Origin: Whalleya microplaca | Taxonomy: Eukaryota > Ascomycota > Sordariomycetes > Xylariales > Xylariaceae | Reading direction: 5' to 3' | DNA: 64,000 bases | NCBI GenBank assembly: GCA_022497155.1 | Contig: MU385721.1 | Location: 186,001 to 250,000 of the forward strand | Shown here: piece by piece, positions 1-12,858 of the stretch | Position numbering within the stretch: position 1 is the first letter of the stretch | Layout: the number at the start of each line of letters is the position of its first letter | The notes under the pieces: model-generated | The model's input: the letters and a program-made list of their open reading frames with translations, nothing else | Told to the model about the DNA's origin: nothing | Databases searched by the model: none | Made by a program: the position numbers and the translations under genes

Positions 1-3000
1 GCTCTGAGTGTGCCTACTGTCTGTAAGAAAACTTAAAGTCATGCGAGCGAGGTCTAAAAGATGCTGGATCATCAGTTATGACCTGACACGAGGAGCACCA
101 GCGAGCAGCAGGAAATATGGTGTGGGCAGTGTGGCTCATTGCAGAAGCCGAACCATATCAGAGGCAGGATAGGCATAGCGTGGAATAATCCTTGATAGCA
201 CGTGCAGATCTGTCGGTCTGTCAAAGTGCATGTCTGCGGACAAATCGGGCCACATGGAGGAGGAAAAAATATGCTAGGCATATATTGAAGAGCGGAGTAG
301 AGTCGCACCTAAGTGGAGAGGAGCAAGGGCTCTAACCACCAAGTCCTTCTCAAGGCCGTAGGGGATACATACTGCGTATTTTGGTAGGGATGCCATCAGG
401 AGGCAGGCTGGCAGGCTATTGCGGGCATGATGGGACAGTGGGACAACAACAAGCTCCGGGTATCTCCAAATGTCAAATTCAATAGGATCCGGGGTCCCTT
501 TTCAAACCGAGATCCTTTATTACGACTATCCCCTTGCTAGACGGTATCTATGTTTGTATGTGGACATACTGCGTACATACGTCCTGTGAGGTCACCGCCA
601 GACGTATCAAGAAAACAGTCCTTGAACTCTTCAACACAGCAGAGGCATGAGCCTAAGTTGTTAAGTAAATACATATGCTGGGCCCAGAACCGGCCCCCAG
701 CAGTTCCTAAAATTAACCCGGAACCGGGAAACATTTTACCCTGTCCAGTCCTTGCCTTTGATGCGATTATAAACGGAGGCTGATTAGGTAGTAGATCGGA
801 AGCCGACTTCATACTGACAACCCTCATGTATGAAAATGGAGGAAGAAGACATACATGCACAAGTATACATAGCCGGTCATGTACAACTGGCAATGGACGT
901 ATGCCTGACTTGGCATTCCTGCGCTCGTGTTACAGAGATGATGTGCTGCTCATGTTTTCACGCTGTCGTGAACTGTTACAGCTTTCCTGCAATTCAACGT
1001 AAGGTGGTAGGGGGACACAACTGCTGCTGTACAAGCAATGATTCGCAATATAATCCCAAATCCAGCCGCCACCGCCACATGATGGAACTTGCAGCATATA
1101 CCTACTGTTACCAAGGTACTGCAGTAACATGGCCCGCGAGGCCGAAAGAAGAAGACAAACAATACGCCTAATCATCGGATGGCTGAGGCAAAGATATTAT
1201 TGCCTTGGTGAGGCCTCTCGGAGATAACAGAATAGGCTTGGTGGCGTACAGATGAGCTAATCGCATCAATGGTAAATCGACTAGGCAGTAAGACTCTAGG
1301 TTGCTTCAAAATAGAAGTGGACGGAGACCTGCTGGATGTGACCGTTACCAGTCGCACCAAGCTGACTCATGTTCAATTAGGATGCTTCTCACGGGCAAGG
1401 AGACGGGTAAGGAGACGGTGAACGACGAAGTGAACACAAACAGGAGATGCCGGGTCCCTTTTGTTGGCGCTCCGGGATCTCCTGGCTCATTTAGCTATCC
1501 ACTCGTTCGGTATAATATTAAGAATATGACGCACTCTCGGTTATTCCTCAAAATTCACCATATTTCGAAAAACCCAAAGGGCTAACTAATAAGATCGTAT
1601 TTCGGTATACAACAGACTAGTGAGTACCCGCGCTCATTTGCGGTCTAACCAGGCTCTGAAGGGGTTCGATGTTCTGACGTACCGATAGTGTAACTACATC
1701 CTTCATGTTAGTAACAGTAACAACCTGTGTATGTGTACTATGTAAGTGAGTACATAGCATGTAGGTGATTAAGCACTCATTTGCTACAGGTAGGCAAGTA
1801 CTAGGTTAGGTAGGTAGGCAGAATGTGGTGGTCGTCCAGTGGACCTATGATTGGGATGCGACTCAGCTGCAATAGTACCTACCTCTGTACTGCGCGTACA
1901 GTCCAACAGCTCCCTGATCCCAATCACTGCCTGCTTGCGGCCGGCCGCACCTACATACTAGACACGCAGTTTCCTACCTAATAAACGTGCTTATTGCTCC
2001 ACCGCACATGGCAAGCCGCGAGCAACACATCGCTCACAGGTGCTAGCCCACTTTACGATATTACCTACCTACTGCGTACACATGGACGAATAGGTATATG
2101 TATGCACTACATAGTACAATATGTACATATAGTCGACACACCATACATGATGAAATATCCACATAACTTCCGCTACATAGAATGTACTATATAATATGTA
2201 TACTTGTATGCAAATACTACTACTACATACATATACGCTTTACTGCGTTCGCCTACATAGCAAAGGACCTGATTAACATATATTTGGGTTTTATCAACGT
2301 AGTGCATATGGCGTATATGTTTATTTTGTAGTCGAAGGTACCTAGGTAGATTTCTCCTAATGCGTGATTAGGCATCATTAGACGCAGATGGTATCCGCTG
2401 CAACCTGTCTTAATACCTAGGTAATGGACTGTGACAGACTACTATTATAAACGTACATTCTTGATTGCCTTACTACAGGTCTGTGCAGTAGGTAATGGAA
2501 GTATGTATATACATAGGCAGGTAGGTATAAGTATGCTGAATGCACACTCATCAGTCCACTAATGAAAATTCTGAACTATGCGTACGCAGTACTCGCAGTA
2601 CGTGTGGTGCCACGGTACTTTACTGTGGTGTTCCAGTTTCTCGCCTGCCAGGGGTATGTCTTGTACGTGTAGGTACCTAGGTAGCGCTGATAGAGACAAC
2701 ATGCCCCCGGTAAGCCGTGGCAGGCCACACATGTGGCTTCAGCGTGGTAGTGGATACGGTAGGGTGTTAAGGCGCCTGTGCAACTCGCTAGGTTCCCCCC
2801 TAGTATCTCTCGTGGCGACCCACCTGCACAAACTGGGTTAGTCAGCACACAGGGGGGAAGGGGCGGGGGCACCTGCTATTTCTCACTGTTAACTGGCCAT
2901 GTACTGCCCGGTACCGTATCGAGGCCCCGGTACCTAGCTGCACTAGCCATTGACCGCCATTCCGCAATTCTCACCAGGGTGTCGGCACCGCCTGAGGTAC

Positions 3001-3336
3001 TCCCGACGACATCTGGCCAGGGTTACCCGTCGCTCCAATTCAATGCTACCTGGTGTACAGTACGCTACATTGGCGGGCTGCACTGCTTCAAGTTAAACGA
3101 CTCCCAGGTACTTGCTTGTTTGATCTCGCAGGACCTGATATCCTTCCACCGGCCCCCTCCCGTTTCTCACTCACTCCCGTTCCACACCTTCATCCTCATA
3201 ACTCCACCTGTCTCCCTCTGCCTTATTTTATTATTTCTCTTAGCCCGTGAACCCTGATGCTCCTGATGCTCTTATTTGGCCCAGCTCTCGCCAACATAGA
3301 AGGTCCGGTCTGCTTCTCTGTTTTAATCGTGGTTTG
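1..3336. other. Intergenic, no gene recognised
   Basis: No open frame here has recognisable domains or a convincing exon structure; the short frames are uncorrelated with splice sites. The stretch from about 1680 to 2700 is rich in gtaggta/tacctac words, including palindromic TACCTAGGTA-like sites near 2339, 2415 and 2671. The last few hundred bases are pyrimidine-rich, as is usual for a fungal promoter and leader, and probably belong to the RGS gene that follows. A long leader is typical for developmental regulators, but nothing here proves its length. Confidence 0.6.
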
Positions 3337-5713
3337 ATGGCTACAATCTCTCCAGCCTCTCGCGCAACACCGCTTTCACACGACGACCACCGCCTCGACC
3401 TTCACCAACCACCCTCTCACCCCAACACGAGTAGTAACGTCGCCGTGCATGCTCCAAGCCATAACGCCTCCTCGTCCTCCACCTCCTCCACCGCTGGTAG
3501 CAAGTCGGCAGACTCTAGGGTTCCCGTTAGACAGCCTACCGACGGCCCGATTGCTTCGCAGAACACCCACGCCACCACTACGACGAGCAACTTCCGTCAA
3601 CACCAATTGACGCCTTCTGTCAGCTCGACTTCCAAGAATCCCAAGTCCGGGGGACTGCTCGCCTTTGCCGCTGCTGCCATTGCGAACATATCGGAGCCTA
3701 CCGTTCGCAATCGTCCATCTTCGACTTCCCTAGGTCGCCTGTCGGTTGTGTTAGACTCACCCACAAGCAGCGAGCAGTCGGGTTCCGACAAGTCCTCGAG
3801 GATTCGTAGCTTTTCCAGCAACTCGTCTACTCCCTCGACTCCGATCCTCTCGAGCCCCCTCTCCGAGCGGCAGCGGGTGAATCAGGTGTCGTTGAAGGAC
3901 CCTATCTCGAAGCCGTATTGTGACACGGACCCAACCCGACCCCCTCCGGTTTTACTGCGCAACCCCGAGAAGAACAAGATGCATCAGACTTCGTCTAGGC
4001 TCCTTCGCATGACGAATGATGACCGTCCATTCACTAGAGTAAGTCGAGCGTATTCCTTCGCCTGGCTTAGTTCGTATGTTTAGGTTTAGGCCTCGGAATC
4101 GACAGCCGTCTCCGTTCATACAACCCGTTCTTGCGCGCCTGCGCCTCAACTCCCGCTAATCATGTATAAAAGGATTTCAAAGACCTGTTCTCGACATTAA
4201 TTGTCAGCCTGCTCCCATTATCTCCGCATCGTGTACGGTTAACGCGGGTCGAACACACATTCTTATCTGAAGATGCCATCAACAATCTGGGTTCCCTGAA
4301 ATTTTCTCAGTCGAACCGCATGCCTGACCCGAAGGATCCTTCCCGTATAGTGACGACCACGACAACGACGACATTCTCCATGGCCAAGGATATGGCCAGA
4401 TCAATATGTCAGCGGTTTCTTGATGCTAGGTTCATAGAATCTGCCGACGGCAAACTGCAACAAGTTTACACGATGAAGGGTTCAGTATGGCAGCTTACCC
4501 CGAAAGGAGTATGCGTCTTGGATCGTTTCTGTTCGAGAAACGGTATCCAGCAAAGGCAGATAGGCGACCTCATCGCCCAAGGGATAAGTTACCTATGTAT
4601 CCTGGAAAGAGATATTATGACGGATAAGCTAGTCATGGACCGGGGTACGATGGAAGTTCTCTTCAGGCGGCTCATTGGCACCAATGGCCTTAATATCAAA
4701 TCTAGTGTTAGTGCTGCCGATTCTGAATCTCTGAGCGATTATCGGGATGGAGTCACTGGTGTGAAGATGGCCAGTGAGCGCAAGATCAACGGCAAGACGT
4801 TCAAAGATACATTTACTGGAAAGGCCTGCTCCGACTGGTTGATGGACTGCTGTACTACCGTCGATCGCCGGGAGACGTACGAGATGGGTTCTCTGTTCGT
4901 TGAATACGAACTTATGGAGTGTGTCCAGCCAGATCGAGCCTATATGGCAACTTCGTCTTCTGCTGCCCTATTCCAACCGACGAAGAACGCGATATATCAG
5001 CTGACGACTAAGGGAAGAGACATCATAAATGGTAGCGGAGGTAGAGGACGCACATCTGAGAGCGAAGGAGCTGGAGGATCGCGTACGGGAGTTCCGAGAG
5101 ACTCAAACACACAGCGTCTAGATAAGATCTTAAATGACGCCGCTCTGCGGCTACTGTTCCGCGAGAACTTGCGGGAAACTCATTGCGAAGAAAACTTATC
5201 CTTCTATCAAGATGTAGATGAGTTCGTGCGGGGTTGCAAGGCGGCCATCAAATCAGCCCAGAAGAACCCCAACGCCACATCTATGGATGGGATCAAGGAA
5301 ATTATGGCACAAGCATACGGCATCTATAATGCGTTCTTGGCGCCTGGCTCTCCGTGCGAACTGAACATTGATCATCAACTGCGTAACAACCTCGCTACTC
5401 GCATGACCAAGGCGGTTGGACAAGACGTGGCAATGATCGACACTCTTCACGAAGTTACGACCCTTTTCTCGGATGCCCAGAATGCAGTATTCAAACTGAT
5501 GGCCAGCGTGAGTTGTGATGGTTCCCAAATATTTGTGTTTGTTAGCTGACCAATTTGCAGGATTCTGTTCCTAAGTTCTTGCGTAACGCTAAGTATGAGC
5601 ACACACTGAAGAACTACGACTTCGACGCAATTGCCGTCGGTAGCAGTAGCGGTAGCGGTAGCGGTAGCGGTCGCGCCCCGGAGCGAAGCCAAAGTCGATC
5701 CAACCGTAAATAA
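3337..5713 (+). CDS. flbA: FlbA-type regulator of G-protein signalling (DEP + RGS)
   Basis: Three exons: 3337-4038, 4173-5507, 5561-5713 (729 aa). Introns start GTAAGT and GTGAGT and end AG, and both are phase 0. The N-terminal ~230 residues are Ser/Thr/Pro-rich and poorly ordered. The DEP region follows (first DEP-like segment about residues 235-390, a second about 430-520 with GKACSDWLMDCC). The RGS domain runs from about residue 549 (RLDKILNDAALRLLFRENL) to ~700. A Gly-Ser repeat (GSSSGSGSGSGS, coded by gtagcg repeats near 5640) lies at the C-terminus. The family (A. nidulans FlbA, yeast Sst2) is a GTPase-activating protein for a heterotrimeric G-alpha subunit; in Aspergillus it lets conidiation proceed by damping growth signalling. 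The start at 3337 was chosen because it opens the Ser/Thr-rich tail. An in-frame ATG at 3247 would add 30 residues with no family support that I know of. Confidence 0.93.
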
Positions 5714-6876
5714 AGATGACCTAATCATCCGAGCATTCGAGGCGACGAGCATGTCTTCAGAAATCAGTTCCATTGCCGATCTATTCTGTCCTCACGACTG
5801 TCACACTTTGTCCGAGCGGGTTTGATTGCAAAGAATTAATACAAACTTTCTAAAATTGTGTTCGGGTCAAGACTTTCTTTGTTTACTGGGCATGGCGGCG
5901 TTGAAAGGATAAATCAGCTAGAGACACTCCACGATCGGCGTTCTGAACCGCACCAATCATCGATTGGGGTCATCTGGGAATTTTTATTGTGATGTTTGAG
6001 ACCGAGCGGAGTGTACATTGGGCATCTCAATTCAAGGAAAGCGGCCGGCTGTTTGAAGATATTTTCCCCATCGAGGACCTCGGGCGACGAAAATTCAAGG
6101 GCGTCAAACGAGCAATCGTTGCAACAATCTAGTGAATCCGAGCCGGCAACGGGAGGAGGTTCCACGTCGTCGTGGCCGGTAGCATTGTAATAATCATTGT
6201 GCCGTGTAGGGTCAAGAGAAGGGATCCTCGTGGGGTGTGGCAACGCCACATCATGAGTATTAACGCAAGCATCAGCCGGGATGGTGATGATCAGTGAGAC
6301 GCTCTTGGTTCTACATGTCGGCAAACCTGTACATACGATCTGCTAAACGCAGCTTGGCTTATTATCTGCCGTGGTTCTTGAAATGAAAATCGAAGTTCAA
6401 ACGAGGACGATTGTCTTTTCTTTTTGTGGTGAAACTAGTGAGAACGTAATCTGCTGTGTTTGTGAGCTGAATCTCGAACGAAGGGTGGAATGAAGTGGTG
6501 GCTGTATTGGAATTGCCACCGTGATCTATGCATTCCAAGACAGTAGGGAAGCAAATATGGGATGGGGACGAATCGCGTTTGTTTTGTCTGTCTTTCCAGC
6601 TCTGACGAACTTATTGGTGGCTTGGGGTATTGTCTGTCTAATTGCAGATTCTCCCAAGACATCAACAGCCCTCTGCTCCCTTACTTCCCGATGTGTTTTT
6701 AAGGGATCGAGCCCGTCGAGGTCTTCGTCCTGTCTTCCTTCTTGCTCCATCAACATTCGCTCTCACTCCTCGTCGCTCGTTTTCACTAACTCACCAGTCA
6801 CTCGTTTCTACAGACATCTTTGCAACACCAGGACCTTCATCCCTCACTAATTAGTACTACCAGATCATCTACAACA
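5714..6876. other. Intergenic: flbA 3' flank and promoter of the wall-protein gene
   Basis: No gene recognised. The frame on the minus strand around 5914-6324 has no domain, no splice support and no ortholog that I recognise. The sequence just before 6877 is C/T-rich (6720-6850), as in many highly expressed fungal promoters and leaders. Confidence 0.5.
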
Positions 6877-7737
6877 ATGTACTCCAAGAGCATCGCTATC
6901 TTCGGCCTCGTCGCCGCCTCCGGCGTCATCGCCCAGAGCACCACCAGCGCCGTGAGCAGCACGGAATCGCCAGCTAGCTCGTCCTCGTCCAGCGAGACCA
7001 GCTCCGTGACGACCATCCCCGAGTCCTCCACCACCTCTGCTGCGTCCTCCGCCAGCGTGGACCCGTCAGTCTCGAGCGTGACCTCGGCCCCGGTGTCCTC
7101 GATCACCAGCGCGGACTCGGCCTCCGTCAACGCCACGGGCGCCTCGACCGCGTCCTCCGTCTGGACCTACTGGAACACCACGGTCACCACCACGGCCGTC
7201 GTCTCCGAGCTCACCACCGTCTGCGCTGAGCCCACCACCCTCACCTTCAACGGCTGCGAGTACACGGCTACTTCCAAGGGCCAGGCTATCACTGTGACTA
7301 ACTGCCCTTGCACCGTCACTACTGTAAGTCCCCCCCTTCACCTACCCAGCATGCTCTTCCATGTACCCAGGAGACCAGTAGCAGTATACTGACTCATCCA
7401 GGCCGTCCCAACCATCACCTCGGAGCTGTGCCCTCCAGGCGTCGCCCCCACCGGTGCCGGTGCCCCTGGCTCCGGCACCCCCGGCAGCGCCCCCGGCGGC
7501 AGCATCCCCATGCCTCCCCCCGCCATCGAGTCCACTCCCGCTGAGGAGGGCGGCAGCGGCAGCCCCGGTGCCAGTGCCAGTGCTGGTGCCAGCGCCAGCG
7601 GCAGCAGCTACGCCAAGCCGTCGGGCCCCAGCGCCGCGCCGTCCACGGTCCAGGTCGCGGGCGCCGCCGGCCTGGGCAGCAAGCTCGGGTTCGTGGTCGC
7701 GGTCGTGGCTGCTGTTGGGGCTGCTGCTGCCTTGTAA
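6877..7737 (+). CDS. Secreted Ser/Thr/Ala-rich protein, probably GPI-anchored cell-wall protein
   Basis: Two exons: 6877-7323 and 7402-7737 (260 aa); the intron starts GTAAGT, ends CAG and is phase 0. Residues 1-18 form a signal peptide (MYSKSIAIFGLVAASGVIA, cleaved near AQS). A Ser/Thr-rich stretch to about residue 85 should be heavily O-glycosylated. A central segment has four Cys (VCAEPTT...NGCEYT...TNCPCTV). A Gly/Ala/Ser/Pro-rich spacer follows, and the C-terminus is hydrophobic (FVVAVVAAVGAAAAL) after small residues, which is the pattern of a GPI-attachment signal. Codons are strongly C/G-ending, which suggests high expression. The Cys pattern recalls fungal clock- or conidiation-regulated wall proteins, but I cannot name an ortholog. 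Likely role: structural glycoprotein of wall or plasma membrane. Confidence 0.85.
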
Positions 7738-9052
7738 GATGATACTAGCATCTTGAATGGGTAGGTATGAAAATGTGACGGCGGCGCCGTTTAATCCTCC
7801 AAGACGACAAGATTGTGGAGTCACGAGAGATGAACGGGCTATTATACACGTATGTCAATGAACGCTTATGGCGGTGAATAGGGGAGTGGTTGGCCGGTTT
7901 GGCAAGGTTTATAATGTCTATGTGTTTATGTTTTTCAGGATTGTGTTACGTTCTGCTTATACTGGTTTTGGGAGGGGGCTGTAGACTGACGAAGGATGAT
8001 CATAAGTTCGTTTGGAATTATTATGTTAAGACGGATTTTATGCTTTTCATGGGTTCTCTATGGGTTTTATACACGGTTTGGTCAATTACACTGTTCTCTG
8101 CATGCTGGTTTTCTCGTGTCTGTGAACTTGTGCCTCGACGTGCGTGATAGACGAGTTTCGTTGCCTAGTAATGTTAAGACCCTTAGCCGACAAGCTGCTT
8201 TATGATAACTATGGTGATTAGTGCGAGATTGACGTAGGATATATGGCTGTGTGATCAATCTGCCGTGCTTAAGGGGTATCATTCTCAAGTGAGAGATATT
8301 TCCATAAGACTTATATATAGGCAGTTAGATCAGGCATATGAAAGGATACACCAAGAGTATATTCTCTTCGGAAAATTCGATGACTTGAGTCTATATGACA
8401 GTGTCTGGTTACTTCTTTTCCCTACTTGAGTATTTTGATAGTGGCGTCATTGTGGAAGCGGACTGTAAGAATAATCTTGTATGGTAATAGTAGATATTTC
8501 TTATTTCTGGAATCGAGGGCCTATATATTAATAATCATACCAGAAAGACAACTACACCTCATCATGTTTTGAAGTGCTCTGGCTGACGATTACCAAATAC
8601 AAAAAGGAGAGTAATAATAATCTCATAATGATATGTTTAAGTCGCCTGTTATAATATCTAGCTAATATGGAGGCATGACTACTGGCGTGAACACACAAAA
8701 GTACAATAATGCAATGGATACACTTATGGTATGCTTTCATTGCCCCTATCCCGGCTCTATCCTATGAAGATGCTGCCGCATTTAAGCGCATGTAACCCTC
8801 AATCTGCGAGTCGCCTGCAGCTCCCAAATACTGGGACAGTCTTGCTGGCTGATCCTTCCTAGACGATCTTTCCAGCAAATGCAAAGCTTTTGTCTCTGGT
8901 ATTACAACCTTGTTCAAGCTTATGTCAAGCTTATAATGGATGTCCGCGGTTTCACCGTAATCTTCCGAGCTCCCTAATAGTCCAGAATGTGTCGGCTAGT
9001 CTATAAGATACACGGCCACAATGCCAATTGTCAACCCAGTCTACTCATCATC
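7738..9052. other. Intergenic between convergent genes
   Basis: This lies between the 3' ends of the wall-protein gene and CDC73. The frame at 7890-8147 contains hydrophobic residues but lacks any domain or splice support and lies where the 3' UTR is expected. No RNA gene or repeat was seen. Confidence 0.5.
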
Positions 9053-10369
9053 TCATATCGATGATGGAGCGTGGTCTCTCTTCCAGCCTTTATTCCGCAT
9101 ATTAGACTCAATGGCCTTCCAGATCGCCTCCACAACCTCGCTATCTCTCCACCGACTCGTATCGATGGAGTTGACGGCGGATTCCTTCCATCGATCCACC
9201 CCGAAATTCAGGACCCTATGTCCCCAGGCTCTGACATTCTCCGGAGGCTGCTCGCCCCGCCAGCCGACGTAGATACCCGGTATATGGCGGAACAGGTCGC
9301 CGGCGTTGCTCCACTTGTAGTTCTTGAACTGCCAGCTCTGGCCCGTGGTGAAGACGGCGACCACGCGGCTCCAGTACTCGGGCTTGAACTGCTCGGGCCC
9401 CTCGACGAGGATGAAGCGCATGGGCCGGTTCGGGTCGATGTCCTTCATCAGGCGGTTGATGTGCAGCATGCTCGCGCTCGTGCTGGAGCTGGCGGCCAGC
9501 GAGTCCGGAGGCACGTACTGTCCGCCTTCGAGGAACGACTTGATGTTCGACATGCGCAGCAGGGAGGAGGCGGAGGGCGAGAGGAGGATGATGGGATCGG
9601 GCCTCTTAGGCTTCTGGTGTGTCGCCAGCGCGGGATTGCTGGAGATGTGCGAGGATGACGGTGGTTGGGCTCTCTTGGACAATAAAGGGCCCGCGAGTTT
9701 ACGAACGTGTGTGAAATCCTAGAGCAATGGTTTCGTTAGCCTACATTCCATCAGTCAGTAGTGAGAGGGGATACACCATACCGTTGCTTTGATGCCCCGG
9801 AGACAGCTATTCCGGTCGCCCATCTTGCGCTCGCTGTTATAGATGACGGCAAGTCGAGGGTCCATCGTGCCTTTCCCTGAGCGCCCCAGCGTTGCGCCTA
9901 TGGTGGGTGCAGCGGCGCCCTTGGAAGCAAGAGCTGCGGCGGCGGTAGAAGTCGCGCCATCCTTGTCGCCTGCTAACGGCTTGATATACTCGCTCTCTTC
10001 ACTAGCACCCTCTAGCCAGGTGATAAGATCCAATCGCTCAACGAAGGCGAACTTGCGAACCTGGCCCTTAGCTCCAAGCTCGTCATTGAGTTGCGACGCA
10101 GAGGCATTGTACTCGGGAATCGCGACCTCGCGCTTCAGCCACGCAAAGTAGATACTGCGCAGGTCCACGGGGGTATTGTTCGATGCGAATCGCGTAAGCG
10201 TATCGATCGGAAGAGATATGCGGCTAGGTGTCGTGAATGTGAGGTGGGTGGCTTGTGACAAGGTGACCTCTGGAGCTCCAGGATCGTCGGACGCGGTTGG
10301 TAGGATGGTACCGGCAGATGCGATTGACTGACGAAGCAGCAAGAGCGGATCCTGCTCCACGGAAGCCAT
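9053..10369 (-). CDS. cdc73: Cdc73, Paf1 transcription-elongation complex subunit
   Basis: Two exons on the minus strand: 10369-9782 and 9718-9053 (417 aa); the phase-0 intron of 63 bp begins GTATGG and ends TAG. The N-terminal half carries a conserved segment in which a folded block is followed by FVERLDLITWLEG and an Ala-rich linker. The C-terminal half (from about residue 245) is the Ras-like Cdc73 domain, with PIILLSPSASSLLRMSNI, RFILVEGPEQFKPEYWSRVV and the end VEAIWKAIE. The length fits the fungal family. Cdc73 is part of the Paf1 complex on elongating RNA polymerase II and supports histone H2B ubiquitination and 3'-end processing. The start at 10369 (MASVEQDPLLLLRQ) matches the usual family N-terminus. 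The TAP42-like gene lies about 350 bp upstream on the same strand. Confidence 0.92.
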
Positions 10370-10723
10370 GACTGTTGACGATTCAGCTGGACAGTTATGA
10401 AAGAGAGTAATCGCAAGATGTTGGTGCTTAAATAGGACAGCTGAAAAAGAGTTAGTGGAAGGTTGGTAGCCTCGAAAATGGAGGTTGCACGCGGCTGGGT
10501 GGTTAGAGTGAATAGCACGGATAACCACGGTAAGCGATAACGTTGCTAAGAGCGCTGATTCATTTATCCGAATATGCAACTATCGAGCCACATACTTGGA
10601 GCAGAAATCCAACATCCATCAACTTAGCTTGAAATGAGGTAGACAGTCATAAGGGAAATGCACAGCATGCACATTCCTTTCTGTAAGATGTAGTTGTTTA
10701 CCTCCAATAAATTCCGGATGGGC

Positions 10724-11803
10724 TTAACCTCTATTAAGTGTGTTTCCACTTCCTCGTGGATTAGCCTCCTTGAATTCATCCCACTCCCTAGCTTTCATGG
10801 TCTCTGCATCCGCCTTTTCTAAATCATCTTCGTCCGGCTCAGGTTGCCTCATGCTAGCCTCTCCGCCACCCTCGATGATATTTCCCTGTCTTCGCTCCTC
10901 TTCCAGGTACTCGTCGATGCTCATGGTAGGGAGGTTGTGTCCTGGACGGAAAACACCCTTCTGGAGCTCTTGCCGGCCTGAAGTGAGCGTGAATGGCCGT
11001 AATGGCTTTCCCGCTTTGCTGAGCAATGGACCACTCGTGGCCGACGACAAACCTCCTAAAGGCGCGTCAAGCCTCGCTGAATGGCCATCGCCGTTCTCTG
11101 TTTCCATGCGCCGTCGTTCGTCCTCGCGAACCGTGGTTGTTCGAGACGGCAATAGTGTGGGGGCTTGCGCTAGTATCTCCATCTCTCGGTTAATACCCTC
11201 AAGACCCTGGAACGTCATATGCGTGCAAAACGCAATGTTCGCAAGGTACAGCTCCCGAACGGCCTCCTCATCCCCGCCATCCTCTAGATAGCGCGGAGAG
11301 TTGCGCATATACTCTAGCTTGTTCTTTAACTCCTTCTCCGCCTTGAAGTTGGTGATCTTGGCATTTCGCCGCGCCGCTGGGTCCTTAGTAGATATCGTAG
11401 AGAAAGCCGTCGGGTCTTCATTGTATTGACTGAAGAGTTTGCTTTCTGAAGGAGACAATATTGAATAATTATCGAGGAGATGCAGAAATTTCTCATATGC
11501 ATCCCGCGTTTCATTTAAAGCAACTTTCCTTTCTTGAGGTGACGGTGCTGAGACCTTCTGTAGCAGCTCGGCCACTCGATGATTCACCAAGAGGTAGGGA
11601 AGATCAGATGTGGAAATATCTTCAAGCCCTTCGTTAGGGCTGAAGAGAGAAATCTTGTTGATGATCTGGATGCATCTATGGTATTGCTGGAGAGCCTGGG
11701 CAAGATCCTCACGGTACGTGGGTGAATAAGTGGCCTCCAAAGCTGTCCGTTTTTGCTCGGCAGCTTTGAATGCTGATTTCAGCGTCGTAGGCTCCTCACT
11801 CAT
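10724..11803 (-). CDS. tap42: Tap42/alpha4-like phosphatase-associated protein
   Basis: Single exon, 359 aa. Tap42 binds PP2A-type catalytic subunits and carries TOR-kinase signals to them in the cytoplasm. The N-terminal two thirds are predicted helical with family-like segments (RTALEATYSPTYREDLAQAL, LPYLLVNHRVAELLQKV, ARRNAKITNFKAEKELKNKL). The C-terminus is acidic and charged, ending in a conserved-looking block (RPFTLTSGRQELQKGVFRPG, then LPTMSIDEYLEEE). The ATG at 11803 (MSEEPTTLK) was preferred to the in-frame ATG at 11836, because family members begin at about this point. A gap of about 1.05 kb separates it from the divergent Dicer gene. Confidence 0.9.
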   Translation of the reverse strand: MSEEPTTLKSAFKAAEQKRTALEATYSPTYREDLAQALQQYHRCIQIINKISLFSPNEGLEDISTSDLPYLLVNHRVAELLQKVSAPSPQERKVALNETRDAYEKFLHLLDNYSILSPSESKLFSQYNEDPTAFSTISTKDPAARRNAKITNFKAEKELKNKLEYMRNSPRYLEDGGDEEAVRELYLANIAFCTHMTFQGLEGINREMEILAQAPTLLPSRTTTVREDERRRMETENGDGHSARLDAPLGGLSSATSGPLLSKAGKPLRPFTLTSGRQELQKGVFRPGHNLPTMSIDEYLEEERRQGNIIEGGGEASMRQPEPDEDDLEKADAETMKAREWDEFKEANPRGSGNTLNRG

Positions 11804-12858
11804 CGTGGCGACTCTCCTGAAGGTCAGTAATGACACGATCCTCAGAAACCGACCCCAAGGATTTGTATATGTATCAAGTTGAAGGTGAAGTCGTGAAGCG
11901 CAGTCTGGCAGGGCAGTTGGTGATAATGAGCCTCATATATTCCGTGCATGTATGTACGACCGTTCATTGCCTAAAAGAGGGGTGTGGGACTGAATGAAGC
12001 TTGCAGCCCGCACAGCACAGCACAGGCCACTACCCTACCTGCCTACCTGAATGCGGATGCCTCTTAAATGCATATACAGAGTCATTTAGCGTATATTCTT
12101 CTAGCAGCTAAACCGTACTTCGAAATGAGCCGACACATCTTCAGACTTCATCAGAGCATCACCTAGATTCAGGGTCATCACTTTCTATCAAATTCAGGTT
12201 CACAAATATATACAGCGCCCTAGTGCTTATCATTTTGACAGTAGTTTGGATACATGATTATTCTCAGAGACCTAATTATCTCAAATGAATCATGAAGCAG
12301 CTCATAAAGCAGCTCGGCGGAGTGCTGCTCTTATGGCCTGGACAACATAGGTGGTGTTTATTTGCGTGCTTGGACAATCTCCCCTCATTGCAGCCATAAA
12401 ATGGCGAGTATACCTACTAAGTAGGTATTTGACCATGTGCTACATGAACTACATGTGGGAGTTTGCCTGATAGGTATACTATAACACAATGTAAGCAAGC
12501 TGTAGCTGTGCAGGAGGCACCCGCATCCTGCCATAATGGAATGGTGGCTACCTTGCCTACATGTATTACCTACCTGAGGTACCTACCTCTCAAGTACATA
12601 CCTACAACAAACTTCTGTAGGTGATTTATTCGATGAAAACATTATGATGCTCTGGACTTTCACCAACCGTCCCTTTGACCTGAATATCTGAACTCTCATT
12701 TTGCAAGCCGATTTCAAACTTCCTGCACCCTTAGTCTGTCCCTTGCCTATCTCTATTTCGCCCTCACTGCCCAAGGGTAACTTACCGCATATTCAATTTT
12801 CGTTTCATCGGATAAGCTTTTTAACTCGGCATTTCAACCCTTCATACTTCGCCGCAAG
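11804..12858. other. Divergent intergenic region between tap42 and the Dicer gene
   Basis: It carries both promoters. Positions 12400-12610 contain clusters of tacctac/gtaggta, with a palindromic block near 12560-12590. A C/T-rich leader precedes the Dicer ATG (12715-12855). No other gene is evident. Confidence 0.5.

Noticed and set aside
7890..8147. A small hydrophobic protein-coding gene on the plus strand
   Set aside because: It lies where the wall-protein 3' UTR should be, has no homolog that I recognise and shows no splice or codon support.
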